Below, piece after piece: positions 24,252 through 32,448 of a stretch of DNA of 40,366 nt (within the stretch, counting starts at the first letter, position 1; each line of letters starts with the position of its first letter). The stretch is taken from positions 1 through 40,366 of the forward strand of contig NZ_JARWQD010000214.1 of the NCBI RefSeq assembly GCF_029869545.1, read 5' to 3'. Origin of the DNA: Nocardia wallacei. Its GTDB lineage: Bacteria > Actinomycetota > Actinomycetes > Mycobacteriales > Mycobacteriaceae. Both the position numbers and the translations under genes were made by a program. The notes below the pieces were generated by a model. That model made no database searches. It worked only from the letters and a program-made list of their open reading frames with translations, and had not been told where the DNA came from.

Positions 24252-25928
24252 GTGAACACGACCACTGCGGGGATACTGTTCGTCGTATCCCTGATCATCG
24301 CGCTCGCCGTGATTCACATCCCGCTCGGCGACTACATGTACCGGGTGTACGCGGGGGAGAAGCATTCGCGGGTCGAGCGCGGCATCTACAAGGTGATCGG
24401 CGTGCAGCCGGGCGTCGAGCAGAACTGGGGCGTGTACGCCCGCAGCGTGCTGGCCTTCTCGGCGATCGGCGTGCTGTTCCTGTTCTTCCTGCAACTGCTG
24501 CAGGGGCATCTGCCGTGGCATCTGAGCGAGCCCGGCACCGAGATGACCGGCGGCCTGGCCTGGAACACCGCGATCAGCTTCGTCACCAATACGAACTGGC
24601 AGAACTACGGCGGCGAGTCCACGATGGGGCACACCGTGCAGATGGTGGGCCTGGCGGTGCAGAACTTCGTGTCGGCCGCGGTCGGGATGGCCGTGGCGAT
24701 CGCGCTGGTGCGCGGGTTCGCCCGCCGCAACACGAGCGATCTGGGCAACTTCTGGGTGGATCTGGTGAGGGGAACCATCCGCATTCTGCTGCCCATCGCC
24801 TTCGTGTTCGCGATCGTGTTCGTGGCCGCGGGCATGATCCAGAACTTCCACGTCTACGACCAGGTCGCGCAGACCGTGGCCGGTACGGGATCACAAACCC
24901 TGCCGGGTGGTCCGGTCGCCAGCCAGGAGGTCATCAAGGAACTGGGCACCAACGGCGGCGGCTTCTTCAACGTGAACGCCGCGCACCCGTTCGAGAACCC
25001 GACCACCTGGACGAACTGGCTCGAGATCTTCCTGATCCTGATGATCGCCTTCTCGCTGCCGCGCACCTTCGGCCGCATGGTGGGCAGCCCGAAGCAGGGC
25101 TACGCCATCACCGCGGTGATGGCCACGCTGGCGATCATCAGCGTCACGCTGACCAACCTGTTCCAGCTGATGCACCACGGCACCGTGCCGACGGCGGTCG
25201 GTTCGGCGATGGCCGACGTGGAAACCCGCTTCGGCGTATCGAATTCGGCGACCTACGCCGCGGCCACCACACTCACCTCGACCGGTGCCGTCGACTCCGC
25301 GCACGACTCCTACACCAGCCTCGGCGGTCTGTGGCCGCTGTTCAACATGAAGCTCGGTGAGGTCGCGCCCGGCGGTGTCGGTGCCGGACTGTACGGCATG
25401 CTGATTCTCGCGGTGATCACGGTATTCGTCGCCGGGCTGATGGTCGGGCGCACGCCGGAATACCTGGGCAAGAAGATCACGCCGCGCGAAATCAAGCTGG
25501 CCGCAACGTATTTCCTGGTGAGTCCGCTGATCGTGCTGGTGGGTACGGCGAGCGCGATGGCGATGCCCGGACAGCGCGCGAGCATGGCCAACACCGGCCC
25601 GCACGGCCTGACCGAGGTGCTGTACGCCTTCGCGTCCGCGGCCAACAACAACGGCTCGGCCTTCGCGGGCCTGTCGGGCAACACCGACTGGTACAACACC
25701 GCGCTCGGCCTGGCCATGGTGTTCGGCCGCTTCCTGCCGATCATCCTGGTGCTCGCGCTGGCCGGATCGCTTGCCGCGCAGGGCCATACGCCCGAGTCGA
25801 TCGGCACGCTGCCGACCCATCGCCCGCAGTTCGTCGGCATGGTCGTCGGCGTGACGCTGATCCTGGTCGCGCTCACCTTCCTGCCCGCGCTGGCGCTCGG
25901 GCCGCTCGCCGAAGGAATCCATTCATGA
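24252..25928 (+). CDS. kdpA: KdpA, K+-binding subunit
   Basis: The potassium-binding and translocating subunit, related to SKT-type K+ channels. The 558-residue length matches E. coli KdpA (557). About ten transmembrane helices are visible, and filter regions are recognisable in [40 protein letters not shown] and [14 protein letters not shown]. It starts with GTG directly after kdpF. The stop overlaps the kdpB start (ATGA). With KdpB it forms the ATP-driven high-affinity K+ pump of the cytoplasmic membrane. Confidence 0.97.
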   Translation: MNTTTAGILFVVSLIIALAVIHIPLGDYMYRVYAGEKHSRVERGIYKVIGVQPGVEQNWGVYARSVLAFSAIGVLFLFFLQLLQGHLPWHLSEPGTEMTGGLAWNTAISFVTNTNWQNYGGESTMGHTVQMVGLAVQNFVSAAVGMAVAIALVRGFARRNTSDLGNFWVDLVRGTIRILLPIAFVFAIVFVAAGMIQNFHVYDQVAQTVAGTGSQTLPGGPVASQEVIKELGTNGGGFFNVNAAHPFENPTTWTNWLEIFLILMIAFSLPRTFGRMVGSPKQGYAITAVMATLAIISVTLTNLFQLMHHGTVPTAVGSAMADVETRFGVSNSATYAAATTLTSTGAVDSAHDSYTSLGGLWPLFNMKLGEVAPGGVGAGLYGMLILAVITVFVAGLMVGRTPEYLGKKITPREIKLAATYFLVSPLIVLVGTASAMAMPGQRASMANTGPHGLTEVLYAFASAANNNGSAFAGLSGNTDWYNTALGLAMVFGRFLPIILVLALAGSLAAQGHTPESIGTLPTHRPQFVGMVVGVTLILVALTFLPALALGPLAEGIHS

Positions 25929-28021
25929 CAACGGGAAGCGGGCTGTTCAACCCGCAGATGCTGGTGAAGTCGCTACCGGAGGCCCTCCGGAAGCTGGACC
26001 CGCGCACCCTGTGGCGCAACCCGGTGATGCTGATCGTCGAGATCGGCGCCGTGTGGTCGACCGTCCTGGCCATTGCCGAGCCCACGTTCTTCGCCTGGGC
26101 GATCGTCGTATGGCTATGGCTCACAGTGCTTTTCGCCAACCTGGCCGAGGCCGTCGCCGAGGGGCGCGGTAAGGCGCAGGCCGACACCCTGCGCAAGGCC
26201 AAGACCGATACCGTCGCGCGGCGGCTGGTCGAATGGCATCCCGGACAGGAGCGCGTGACCGAGGAGCGGGTCGCGGCACCGGAGCTGCAGCGCGGCGATC
26301 ATGTCGTGGTGGAGGCCGGACAGGTCATCCCCGGCGACGGCGATGTCGTGGAAGGCATTGCGTCCGTGGACGAATCGGCCATCACCGGCGAATCCGCGCC
26401 GGTGATCCGCGAATCCGGCGGCGACCGCTCGGCCGTCACCGGCGGCACCACCGTGCTGTCGGACCGGATCGTCGTCAGAATCACCCAGGAGCCCGGCGGG
26501 TCGTTCATCGACAAGATGATCGCGCTCGTCGAGGGCGCGGCGCGGCAGAAGACGCCGAACGAGATCGCGCTGAACATCCTGCTCGCCGCGCTCACCATCA
26601 TCTTCGTGTTCGCGGTGGTGACGCTGCAGCCGATGGCGATCTTCTCCAAGGCGAACAACCCTGGCGTGGTCGACACTTCGGCGCTGGACGTGCACGGCGT
26701 CACCGGCATCGTCATGGTGTCGCTGCTGGTGTGCCTGATCCCGACCACCATCGGCGCGCTGCTGTCGGCGATCGGTATCGCGGGCATGGATCGCCTGGTG
26801 CAGCGCAATGTGCTGGCCATGTCCGGCCGGGCGGTGGAGGCCGCCGGGGACGTGAACACGCTGCTGCTGGACAAGACCGGCACCATCACCCTCGGCAACC
26901 GTCAGGCATCGGAGTTCGTGCCGATGCCCGGCGTCACCGAGGACGAGATCGCCGATGCCGCACAGCTTTCCAGCCTCGCCGACGAGACGCCCGAGGGCCG
27001 CTCGATCGTGGTGTACGCCAAGCGGGCCTACAACAAGCGCGAGCGCACGCCGGGCGAGCTGACCGGCGCGCACTGGGTGGAATTCACCGCCCAGACCCGC
27101 ATGTCGGGCGTGGATCTGCACGATGGCCATCAGCTGCGCAAGGGCGCGGCCAGCGCCGTCACCGAGTGGGTGCGCGGCAACGGCGGCTCCGTCCCGAGCG
27201 AGGTCGGCGTGACGGTCGACGGGATCTCCGCCTCCGGCGGCACCCCGCTGGTGGTCGGCGAGATCAGGGACGGGAAGGCCCGGCTGCTCGGCGTGATCCA
27301 CCTCAAGGACGTCGTGAAGGAGGGCATGCGCGAGCGTTTCGACGAGATGCGCCGCATGGGCATCCGCACGGTGATGATCACCGGCGATAATCCGTTGACC
27401 GCCAAGGCGATTGCCGACGAGGCGGGCGTCGACGACTTCCTGGCCGAGGCCACGCCGGAGGACAAGCTGGCGCTGATCAAGACCGAGCAGTACGGCGGCC
27501 GCCTGGTCGCGATGACCGGCGACGGCACCAACGATGCCCCCGCCCTGGCCCAGGCCGACGTCGGTGTCGCGATGAACACCGGCACCTCGGCGGCCAAGGA
27601 GGCCGGGAACATGGTCGATCTGGATTCGGATCCGACCAAGCTGATCGAGATCGTCGAGATCGGCAAGCAGTTGCTGATCACCCGCGGTGCGCTGACCACG
27701 TTCTCCATCGCCAACGACATCGCCAAGTACTTCGCGATCATTCCCGCGTTGTTCGTGGCGCTGTTCCCCGGGCTGGACGTGCTCAACATCATGCGGTTGC
27801 ACAGCCCGCAGTCGGCGATCCTGTCCGCGGTGGTCTTCAACGCGATCATCATCGTGCTGCTGATTCCGCTGGCGCTGCGCGGTGTGAAGTACACGCCGTC
27901 GAGCGCGTCGAAGCTGTTGAGCCGCAACCTGGCGATCTACGGTGTCGGCGGCATCATCGCGCCGTTCATCGGCATCAAGATCATCGACCTTGTCGTCCAA
28001 TTCCTCCCCGGGATGTCCTGA
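25925..28021 (+). CDS. kdpB: KdpB, P-type ATPase subunit
   Basis: The catalytic P-type ATPase that powers KdpA. The 698-residue protein has the actuator motif [10 protein letters not shown], the phosphorylation motif DKTGTIT with Asp316, the nucleotide-binding [10 protein letters not shown] region and the hinge [20 protein letters not shown]. The membrane part includes [21 protein letters not shown], typical of KdpB. The ATG overlaps the kdpA stop. It ends one base before the kdpC start. It is complete and of usual length. Confidence 0.98.
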   Translation: MTTGSGLFNPQMLVKSLPEALRKLDPRTLWRNPVMLIVEIGAVWSTVLAIAEPTFFAWAIVVWLWLTVLFANLAEAVAEGRGKAQADTLRKAKTDTVARRLVEWHPGQERVTEERVAAPELQRGDHVVVEAGQVIPGDGDVVEGIASVDESAITGESAPVIRESGGDRSAVTGGTTVLSDRIVVRITQEPGGSFIDKMIALVEGAARQKTPNEIALNILLAALTIIFVFAVVTLQPMAIFSKANNPGVVDTSALDVHGVTGIVMVSLLVCLIPTTIGALLSAIGIAGMDRLVQRNVLAMSGRAVEAAGDVNTLLLDKTGTITLGNRQASEFVPMPGVTEDEIADAAQLSSLADETPEGRSIVVYAKRAYNKRERTPGELTGAHWVEFTAQTRMSGVDLHDGHQLRKGAASAVTEWVRGNGGSVPSEVGVTVDGISASGGTPLVVGEIRDGKARLLGVIHLKDVVKEGMRERFDEMRRMGIRTVMITGDNPLTAKAIADEAGVDDFLAEATPEDKLALIKTEQYGGRLVAMTGDGTNDAPALAQADVGVAMNTGTSAAKEAGNMVDLDSDPTKLIEIVEIGKQLLITRGALTTFSIANDIAKYFAIIPALFVALFPGLDVLNIMRLHSPQSAILSAVVFNAIIIVLLIPLALRGVKYTPSSASKLLSRNLAIYGVGGIIAPFIGIKIIDLVVQFLPGMS

Positions 28022-28022
28022 T

Positions 28023-28916
28023 ATGCGTATGTCAACCTGGATCCGGCAGCACCTCGCGGCGCTGCGCGCGCTGCTCGCGCTCACCGTGATCACCGGAATC
28101 GTCTATCCCCTGGCGGTTTTCGCGGTCGCCCAGCTGCCCGGCCTGCACGACAAGGCGGACGGGTCGCTGATCGAGCAGGACGGCAGGATCGTCGGCTCGT
28201 CGCTGATCGGGCAGGCGTTCACCGACGGTAACGGCAACGCGCTGGCGCAGTACTTCCAGAGCCGGCCGTCGTCGTCGGGTCAGGGCGACGGCTACGACCC
28301 GACCTCGACCAGCTTCACCAACCTCGGCCCGGAGAGCATCGTCGACACCCTCGCCGAGAATCCCGACGACGCGAAGCAGAGCCTGCTGACCCAGGTGTGC
28401 TCGCGCAGCAAGGAGATCGGCGAGCGCGAGGGCGTGGACGGCAGCAGGCCGTTCTGCGCGCCCAGCGGCGTCGGGGCGGTGCTGTCGGTGCTGGGCCCGC
28501 GCGACTCGCGCGGCGGCGTCGAACACCCCACCAGGGTGGTCAGCGTGAACGAAGCCTGCCCTGCCACACCGTTTCTCGACACCTACAAGGGCGTGCGGGT
28601 CGAATGCGCGCAGATCGGCGAGGACTACTCGGCCGGACTGATCGTGCCCATCGAGGGCGACGCCTCCCGCGACACCCCCGTCCCCTCCGACGCGGTCGTC
28701 ACCTCCGCCTCGGGCCTCGACCCGGAGATCTCCCCGGCCTACGCCGCCCTCCAGATCCCCCGAGTAGCCAAGGCCCGCAACATCTCCGAGGACGAGGTCC
28801 GCACGACGGTCGCCGCCCACACCACCGGCAGAGACCTCGGCTTCCTGGGCGAGCCCCGAGTAAACGTCCTCCAACTGAACCTCGACCTGGACAAACACCA
28901 CCCCACCGAGAACTGA
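28023..28916 (+). CDS. kdpC: KdpC with large insertion
   Basis: KdpC is the single-span accessory subunit of the Kdp pump. The 297-residue product is about 100 residues longer than the ~190 usual in E. coli and M. tuberculosis. The N-terminal anchor (LRALLALTVITGIVYPLAVF), YFQSRPSSSG and NLGPESI, and the C-terminal block SGLDPEISPAYAALQIPRVAKAR .. TGRDLGFLGEPRVNVL (in two parts) are normal. Between them (about 115-225) lies an unfamiliar segment with four cysteines (QVCSRS, RPFCAP, NEACPA, RVECAQ), which should be outside the membrane and could form disulfides. The frame is intact, so this is an enlarged KdpC rather than an error. Confidence 0.94.
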   Translation: MRMSTWIRQHLAALRALLALTVITGIVYPLAVFAVAQLPGLHDKADGSLIEQDGRIVGSSLIGQAFTDGNGNALAQYFQSRPSSSGQGDGYDPTSTSFTNLGPESIVDTLAENPDDAKQSLLTQVCSRSKEIGEREGVDGSRPFCAPSGVGAVLSVLGPRDSRGGVEHPTRVVSVNEACPATPFLDTYKGVRVECAQIGEDYSAGLIVPIEGDASRDTPVPSDAVVTSASGLDPEISPAYAALQIPRVAKARNISEDEVRTTVAAHTTGRDLGFLGEPRVNVLQLNLDLDKHHPTEN

Positions 28917-28930
28917 CCCACCCGACCCCG

Positions 28931-28957
28931 GGAATTCAAGGCGCGCCTTCGCATTCC
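28931..28957. terminator. Possible bidirectional hairpin terminator
   Basis: Fourteen bases after kdpC a perfect 12-bp palindrome AAGGCGCGCCTT (28938-28949) is nested inside GGAAT / ATTCC (28931-28935 and 28953-28957). It lies in the 132-bp gap between convergent kdpC and the WYL regulator. There is no U-tract, so termination is a guess from position. Confidence 0.35.
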
Positions 28958-29048
28958 CTCCGAACGAGCGTCCTCTCACCTCCCGTCGAGCAAGGATGCC
29001 CCCTCGCTCGCGTCGGCCGAGCACGCCTTCCATTCGCACGCGCGGACA

Positions 29049-29999
29049 TCACGACAGTCTCGTGCGCTCGGCCGATCTGCGTAGGGCCGCGGCCACCTCT
29101 TCCGAGACCTCCAGCAGGTCCACGGCCGTGTCCAGTGCGGCGATCGCAGCGACGTACTGGGCGACCAGTTCCGCGGAGTCGGCGCTGATTCGCACGGTGC
29201 AGGCATTGGGGCCGTCGGGCTCGATCGCGCCGGGGACGGGGGCGAAAAGCTTGGCGTGCAATGTGTTCGGGTCGAGGGCCACCGACAGGCGGGCGGTGTG
29301 GTGGTAGGTGGCGTGGGCGAGGGAGTGGGTCAGGTAGTCGGCTGGGGTGCGGGCGGGCAGGGGGCGGGGGATGAAGTGGGTGTGGGCGGGGACGGGGCGG
29401 CCGATCCGGTCGACTCGGAATATGCGCCAGTCGGCGCGGTCGAGGTCGTGGGCGATCAGGTACCAGCGCCGCTCGATGACCACCAGGTGGTGGGGCTCGG
29501 CGCGGCGGGCGCTCGCGGTCTCGTCGCGGCCGCGGTAGTCGAAGCTCACCACCCGGTGCTCGCGGCAGCAGGAGGCGAGCACGGCCAGCGTCGCGGGATC
29601 CGGGGCGACTCCCGGCCGCGCGGGCCGCGCCACCGCGGTCTCGGCTAGGGCCGCCAGCCGCGGGCGCAGCCGCACCGGCAGCACCTGCTCCAGCTTCGCC
29701 AGCGCGCTCATCGAACTCTGCTCGATCCCGGCCACATCCGCCGCGGTGGTCAGCCCGATCGCGACGGCGATCGCCTCCTCGTCGTCCAGCAGCAGCGGTG
29801 GCAGGTTGCGGCCGGAGGTCAGGCGGTAGCCACCGGCGGTGCCCGAGGTGCTGTGTACCGGATAGTCGAGCGCGCGCAACCGGTCGATATCGCGGCGCAG
29901 GGTCCGCGCACTGATCCCGAGCCGCTCGGCGAGTTCGGCGCCCTGCCACTCCCGGCGGCTCTGCAGCAGCGACAGCAGCCGCAGCAACCGCCCCGGCAT
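29049..29999 (-). CDS. WYL-domain transcriptional regulator
   Basis: A 316-residue regulator. The N-terminal HTH reads MPGRLLRLLSLLQSRREW and AELAERLGISARTLRRDIDR. It is followed by the family's linker LRALDYPVHSTSGTAGGYRL, a WYL ligand-binding domain (FDYRGRDETAS .. RRWYLIAHDLDRADWRIFRV) and a WCX-type C-terminus. Such regulators are often repressors sensing small molecules or nucleic acid ends. The ATG at 29999 fits most family members and has GGAAG upstream; GTG at 30032 would add 11 residues. It is divergent from a flavin oxidase with a perfect inverted repeat between them, so it probably controls that gene and itself. Confidence 0.9.
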   Translation of the reverse strand: MPGRLLRLLSLLQSRREWQGAELAERLGISARTLRRDIDRLRALDYPVHSTSGTAGGYRLTSGRNLPPLLLDDEEAIAVAIGLTTAADVAGIEQSSMSALAKLEQVLPVRLRPRLAALAETAVARPARPGVAPDPATLAVLASCCREHRVVSFDYRGRDETASARRAEPHHLVVIERRWYLIAHDLDRADWRIFRVDRIGRPVPAHTHFIPRPLPARTPADYLTHSLAHATYHHTARLSVALDPNTLHAKLFAPVPGAIEPDGPNACTVRISADSAELVAQYVAAIAALDTAVDLLEVSEEVAAALRRSAERTRLS

Positions 30000-30049
30000 G
30001 GTCTTCCGCACGGATTCCGAGTCGTCGCTCACAGACACAGAATGCCCCA

Positions 30050-30087
30050 CCTTGCGGACAAGATGTGGCCGCAAGGCCGCCTAGCGT
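30050..30087 (+). promoter_or_regulatory. Operator palindrome and leaderless promoter of the flavin oxidase
   Basis: A perfect 8-bp inverted repeat CCTTGCGG-N11-CCGCAAGG occupies 30050-30076. A -10 hexamer TAGCGT (30082-30087) ends 7 nt before the oxidase ATG at 30095, implying a leaderless mRNA. The palindrome overlaps where the -35 would lie, as expected for a repressor site. The divergent WYL protein is the obvious candidate binder. Confidence 0.65.
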
Positions 30088-30094
30088 GGCTCCC

Positions 30095-31447
30095 ATGAAC
30101 GAGATCGACAAGGAATTCACTGGCCGCGTGGACGGCCGGATCCACGGACCCGAGACCGACGGCTACGACCGCGAGCGCGGCGGTTTCCAGCTCCTAGACC
30201 AGCATCGGCCCGCCGTGATCGTCGCCGCGGCCGGTGTGCGCGACATCCGCGCGGCGGTGCGGGTGGCGGCCGCCCGCGGCCTGCCGGTGGCGGTGCAGGC
30301 GACCGGGCACGGCCTGGCCGCTCCCACCGACGGCGTGCTGATCAGCACGCGGCACATGACCGATGTGCGCGTGGATCCGCAGACGCGGACCGCCCGGGTG
30401 GCGGCGGGCGCGACCTGGCGGCACGTGATCGACGCGGCGGCCCCGCACGGCCTGGCGCCGCTGTCGGGCAGCTTTCCCGGCGTGGGCGCCGTCTCCTACA
30501 CCCTCGGCGGCGGTGTCGGCCTGCTCGCGCGGCGGTACGGGTTCGCCGCCGACCACGTGCGCCGCATCGACCTCGTCACCCTCGACGGGCAGCTGCACGA
30601 GGTCACCGCCGAATCCGACCCGGACCTGTTCTGGGCCCTGCGCGGCGGTGGTGGCAACTTCGGCGTGGTCACGGGGATGGAAATCGAGCTACTGCCGGTG
30701 GCCGAAATCTACGGCGGCAGCCTGTATTTCGACCTGACGCAGGTTCCCGACCTGCCCGCGGCCTGGCATCGCTGGACGGCCGGAGTCCCGGAGGAGATGA
30801 CCTCGGCGGTGACGATGATGTCGTTCCCGGATCTCCCGATGCTGCCGGAACGGTTGCGCGGCAGGCGGATTGCCCAGGTGCAGATCGCCTGTCTCGGCTC
30901 GGCGGACGACGGCGGTGCGGTGGTGGCCCCGCTGCGGTCGGCGGGACCGATCCGGCACGACACCCTGCGCGTGCGCCCGTTCACCGAATCCGGGGCGATC
31001 TTCGACGAGCCGGATCAGCCGCACGCCTACCGTTCCCGCACCCTGCTGGTGCCGGAGTTGGACGGCGGCGATCTGGCCGGTCTGGCGAACACCACCGGTC
31101 CCGAGACCCCGATCATGGTCGTGGCCGGGCTCCGGCATCTCGGTGGTGCGCTGGCCCGGCCCCCGCGGATCCCGAACGCGGTCGGCCATCGCGACGCGGC
31201 CTACTCGGTCTCGGTGCTGTCCCCGGTCGCCGAGGACGAGCGGGATCTCGTCCGGGCCACTCACGATTCGGCGCTGAAACCGTTCGCCCGCAACGCACTC
31301 GGAGCCGCATTGAATTTCACCTTCGGCCCGGTCGATGCCGAGGAGATCCGCTCCGCCTTCGCGCCGCAGGACTACCGCAGGCTCGCGGAGCTACAGCACC
31401 GATGCGACCCGGACGGTCTCCTGCAGCCCAATCACCCTGTCCGGTAA
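30095..31447 (+). CDS. FAD-linked (VAO/BBE-type) oxidoreductase
   Basis: A 450-residue flavoprotein of the vanillyl-alcohol-oxidase/berberine-bridge-enzyme superfamily. The FAD-binding PP-loop part has RPAVIVAAAGVRDIRAAVRV, AVQATGHGLAAPTDGVLIST, GATWRHVIDAAAPHGLAPLSG, and GYTLGGG-type SYTLGGGVGLLARRYGFAAD followed by LRGGGGNFGVVT. The C-terminal BBE element ends DYRRLAELQHRCDPDGLLQPNH. The conserved HG near ATGHGLA offers a His for covalent FAD attachment. These enzymes oxidise sugars, alkaloids or polyketide intermediates; the substrate is unknown. No secretion signal is seen. It is probably controlled by the divergent WYL regulator, and its 3' end overlaps the MerR remnant by 57 nt. Confidence 0.88.
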   Translation: MNEIDKEFTGRVDGRIHGPETDGYDRERGGFQLLDQHRPAVIVAAAGVRDIRAAVRVAAARGLPVAVQATGHGLAAPTDGVLISTRHMTDVRVDPQTRTARVAAGATWRHVIDAAAPHGLAPLSGSFPGVGAVSYTLGGGVGLLARRYGFAADHVRRIDLVTLDGQLHEVTAESDPDLFWALRGGGGNFGVVTGMEIELLPVAEIYGGSLYFDLTQVPDLPAAWHRWTAGVPEEMTSAVTMMSFPDLPMLPERLRGRRIAQVQIACLGSADDGGAVVAPLRSAGPIRHDTLRVRPFTESGAIFDEPDQPHAYRSRTLLVPELDGGDLAGLANTTGPETPIMVVAGLRHLGGALARPPRIPNAVGHRDAAYSVSVLSPVAEDERDLVRATHDSALKPFARNALGAALNFTFGPVDAEEIRSAFAPQDYRRLAELQHRCDPDGLLQPNHPVR

Positions 31448-31809
31448 GCGTTTACGACCAATCCGATGGGAAGTGTCCAGCAGTTCGGCGAGGCGGTCGC
31501 GGGTGACGGTGAGGCTGTCGATGGTGGATTGGACGGAGGCGAGTTTGCGGGCGACGGCCTCGGCTCCCGCCGGACAGAGTTCCTCGAGCGGAGTATCGGC
31601 GTGCATGCAGGGGAGGAGCCGGTGACCTCCTCGGCGGTGAATCCGACCGACAGCAACCGGCGGATGTCGTCCACCAGCCGCACGGCATGCTCGTCGTACT
31701 CGCGATATCCGTTGGGCGAGCGGCGATCCGGGAGCAGCCCCTGCTCCTCGTAGTAGCGCAGCGCGCGCCGGGTGGCGCCGGTGCGCCGGGCGAGTTCACC
31801 GATTCGCAT
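31391..31809 (-). pseudogene. MerR-family regulator, frameshifted
   Basis: The first ~63 codons encode a normal MerR DNA-binding domain (MRIGELARRTGATRRALRYY, GLLPDRRSPNGYREYDEHA, DDIRRLLSVGFTAEEV). At about 31618 the frame breaks. The expected continuation (LLPCMHADTPLEELCPAG .. LASVQSTIDSLTVTRDRLAEL) lies in the -1 frame and runs to 31391, so one base appears missing. The unshifted frame continues as Pro/Ser-rich nonsense. Either it is a pseudogene or a sequencing error; decay is favoured because the gene just upstream is also a remnant. The ATG is 8 nt after the SDR remnant's stop, and GAGGTGAAGC serves as ribosome site. Confidence 0.8.
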
Positions 31810-31817
31810 GCTTCACC

Positions 31818-31910
31818 TCACGCGGCGTCCAGGCCGCCGTCCACGCGGATCCCGGTTTCCGCGCCCGTGACCACCACGGCCCGCCCTTGCAACGATCTCG
31901 ATTCGCTCAT
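31818..31910 (-). pseudogene. Short-chain dehydrogenase remnant, internally deleted
   Basis: A 30-codon open frame that begins like a classical SDR (LQGRAVVVTGAETGI, the nucleotide-binding TGxxxGI start) and then runs directly into an SDR C-terminus (RVDGGLDAA). Both parts are in the same frame, so about 220 codons between them seem to have been lost in one in-frame deletion. The start and stop codons and the promoter are intact. SDR genes next to MerR regulators with this type of promoter are common in actinobacteria. It cannot be a functional oxidoreductase; the open frame might still serve as a leader for MerR. Confidence 0.72.
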
Positions 31911-31916
31911 GCCGCG

Positions 31917-31950
31917 ACGCTAAACCTTGACGCCGGGGTGAAGGTCAAGG
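31917..31950 (-). promoter_or_regulatory. MerR-type promoter with perfect dyad
   Basis: On the minus strand TTGACC (31948-31943) and TAGCGT (31922-31917) are separated by 20 nt. This overlong spacer is characteristic of MerR-activated promoters. A perfect 7-bp inverted repeat, CCTTGAC / GTCAAGG (31925-31931 and 31944-31950), spans it. The -10 ends 6 nt before the ATG of the SDR remnant, suggesting a leaderless mRNA. The element overlaps the stop codon of the HxlR-like gene. Confidence 0.75.
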
Positions 31951-32277
31951 CGCGGGGTGGTCGAGCGGCCGCCGCGCATGCGCGTAGAGGGCCTCCCACA
32001 CCTCGAAGCGCGAGAGGGCGCCGATGATCGCGAACCCCTCCGCGGTGAGGGTGACGGGGCCGAGGACGGTGCGCGGGTCGTCCCAGCTGCCGTCGGCCCG
32101 GACGATGCCCCGGGCGGCGAGTTCGCGCAGCGCCCTGTCCACGGCCGACGGCTGTGGTGCGAGGGCCGCGAGCTCGGCCGGGGTGCGCGGACGTCGGGCC
32201 AGCGCGTCCAGCACCTCCACCACGTAGCGGTGGCTCACGAGATCCGACAGTGCCGCCAGATCGGAATGAATGTGCAT
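31945..32277 (-). CDS. HxlR-like winged-helix regulator
   Basis: A 110-residue DNA-binding protein whose core is SDLVSHRYVVEVLDALARRP followed by RTPAELAALAPQPSAVDRALRELAARGIVRADG, a winged-helix arrangement like HxlR/ArsR-type regulators. There is no obvious Cys sensor or metal site. The ATG at 32277 starts the conserved part (MHIHSDLAALSDLVSH); the open frame continues to 32367 without family features. A TAGCGT at 32333-32328 could be its -10. The stop overlaps the MerR-type promoter. Target unknown. Confidence 0.68.
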   Translation of the reverse strand: MHIHSDLAALSDLVSHRYVVEVLDALARRPRTPAELAALAPQPSAVDRALRELAARGIVRADGSWDDPRTVLGPVTLTAEGFAIIGALSRFEVWEALYAHARRPLDHPAP

Positions 32278-32448
32278 GGGACGGACACCACCTCGTAGCC
32301 GCTGCGCTCGTTCGCCTTTCGTGATCGACGCTAGGCCCGCGCCCCAGTGATCGTCTTTATGCGTCATTGCGGGATTCGGCGCCGGTCTTCACGAAATCGC
32401 TACGCGCCGCGGCGGAGCGGCCGAGGTGATCGGCCGCACACCCGCCGC

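Noticed and set aside
28397..29188. 263-codon plus-strand open frame overlapping the kdpC end
   Set aside because: Frame-shifted shadow of kdpC running into the antisense of the WYL gene; Arg/Pro-rich with no family features.
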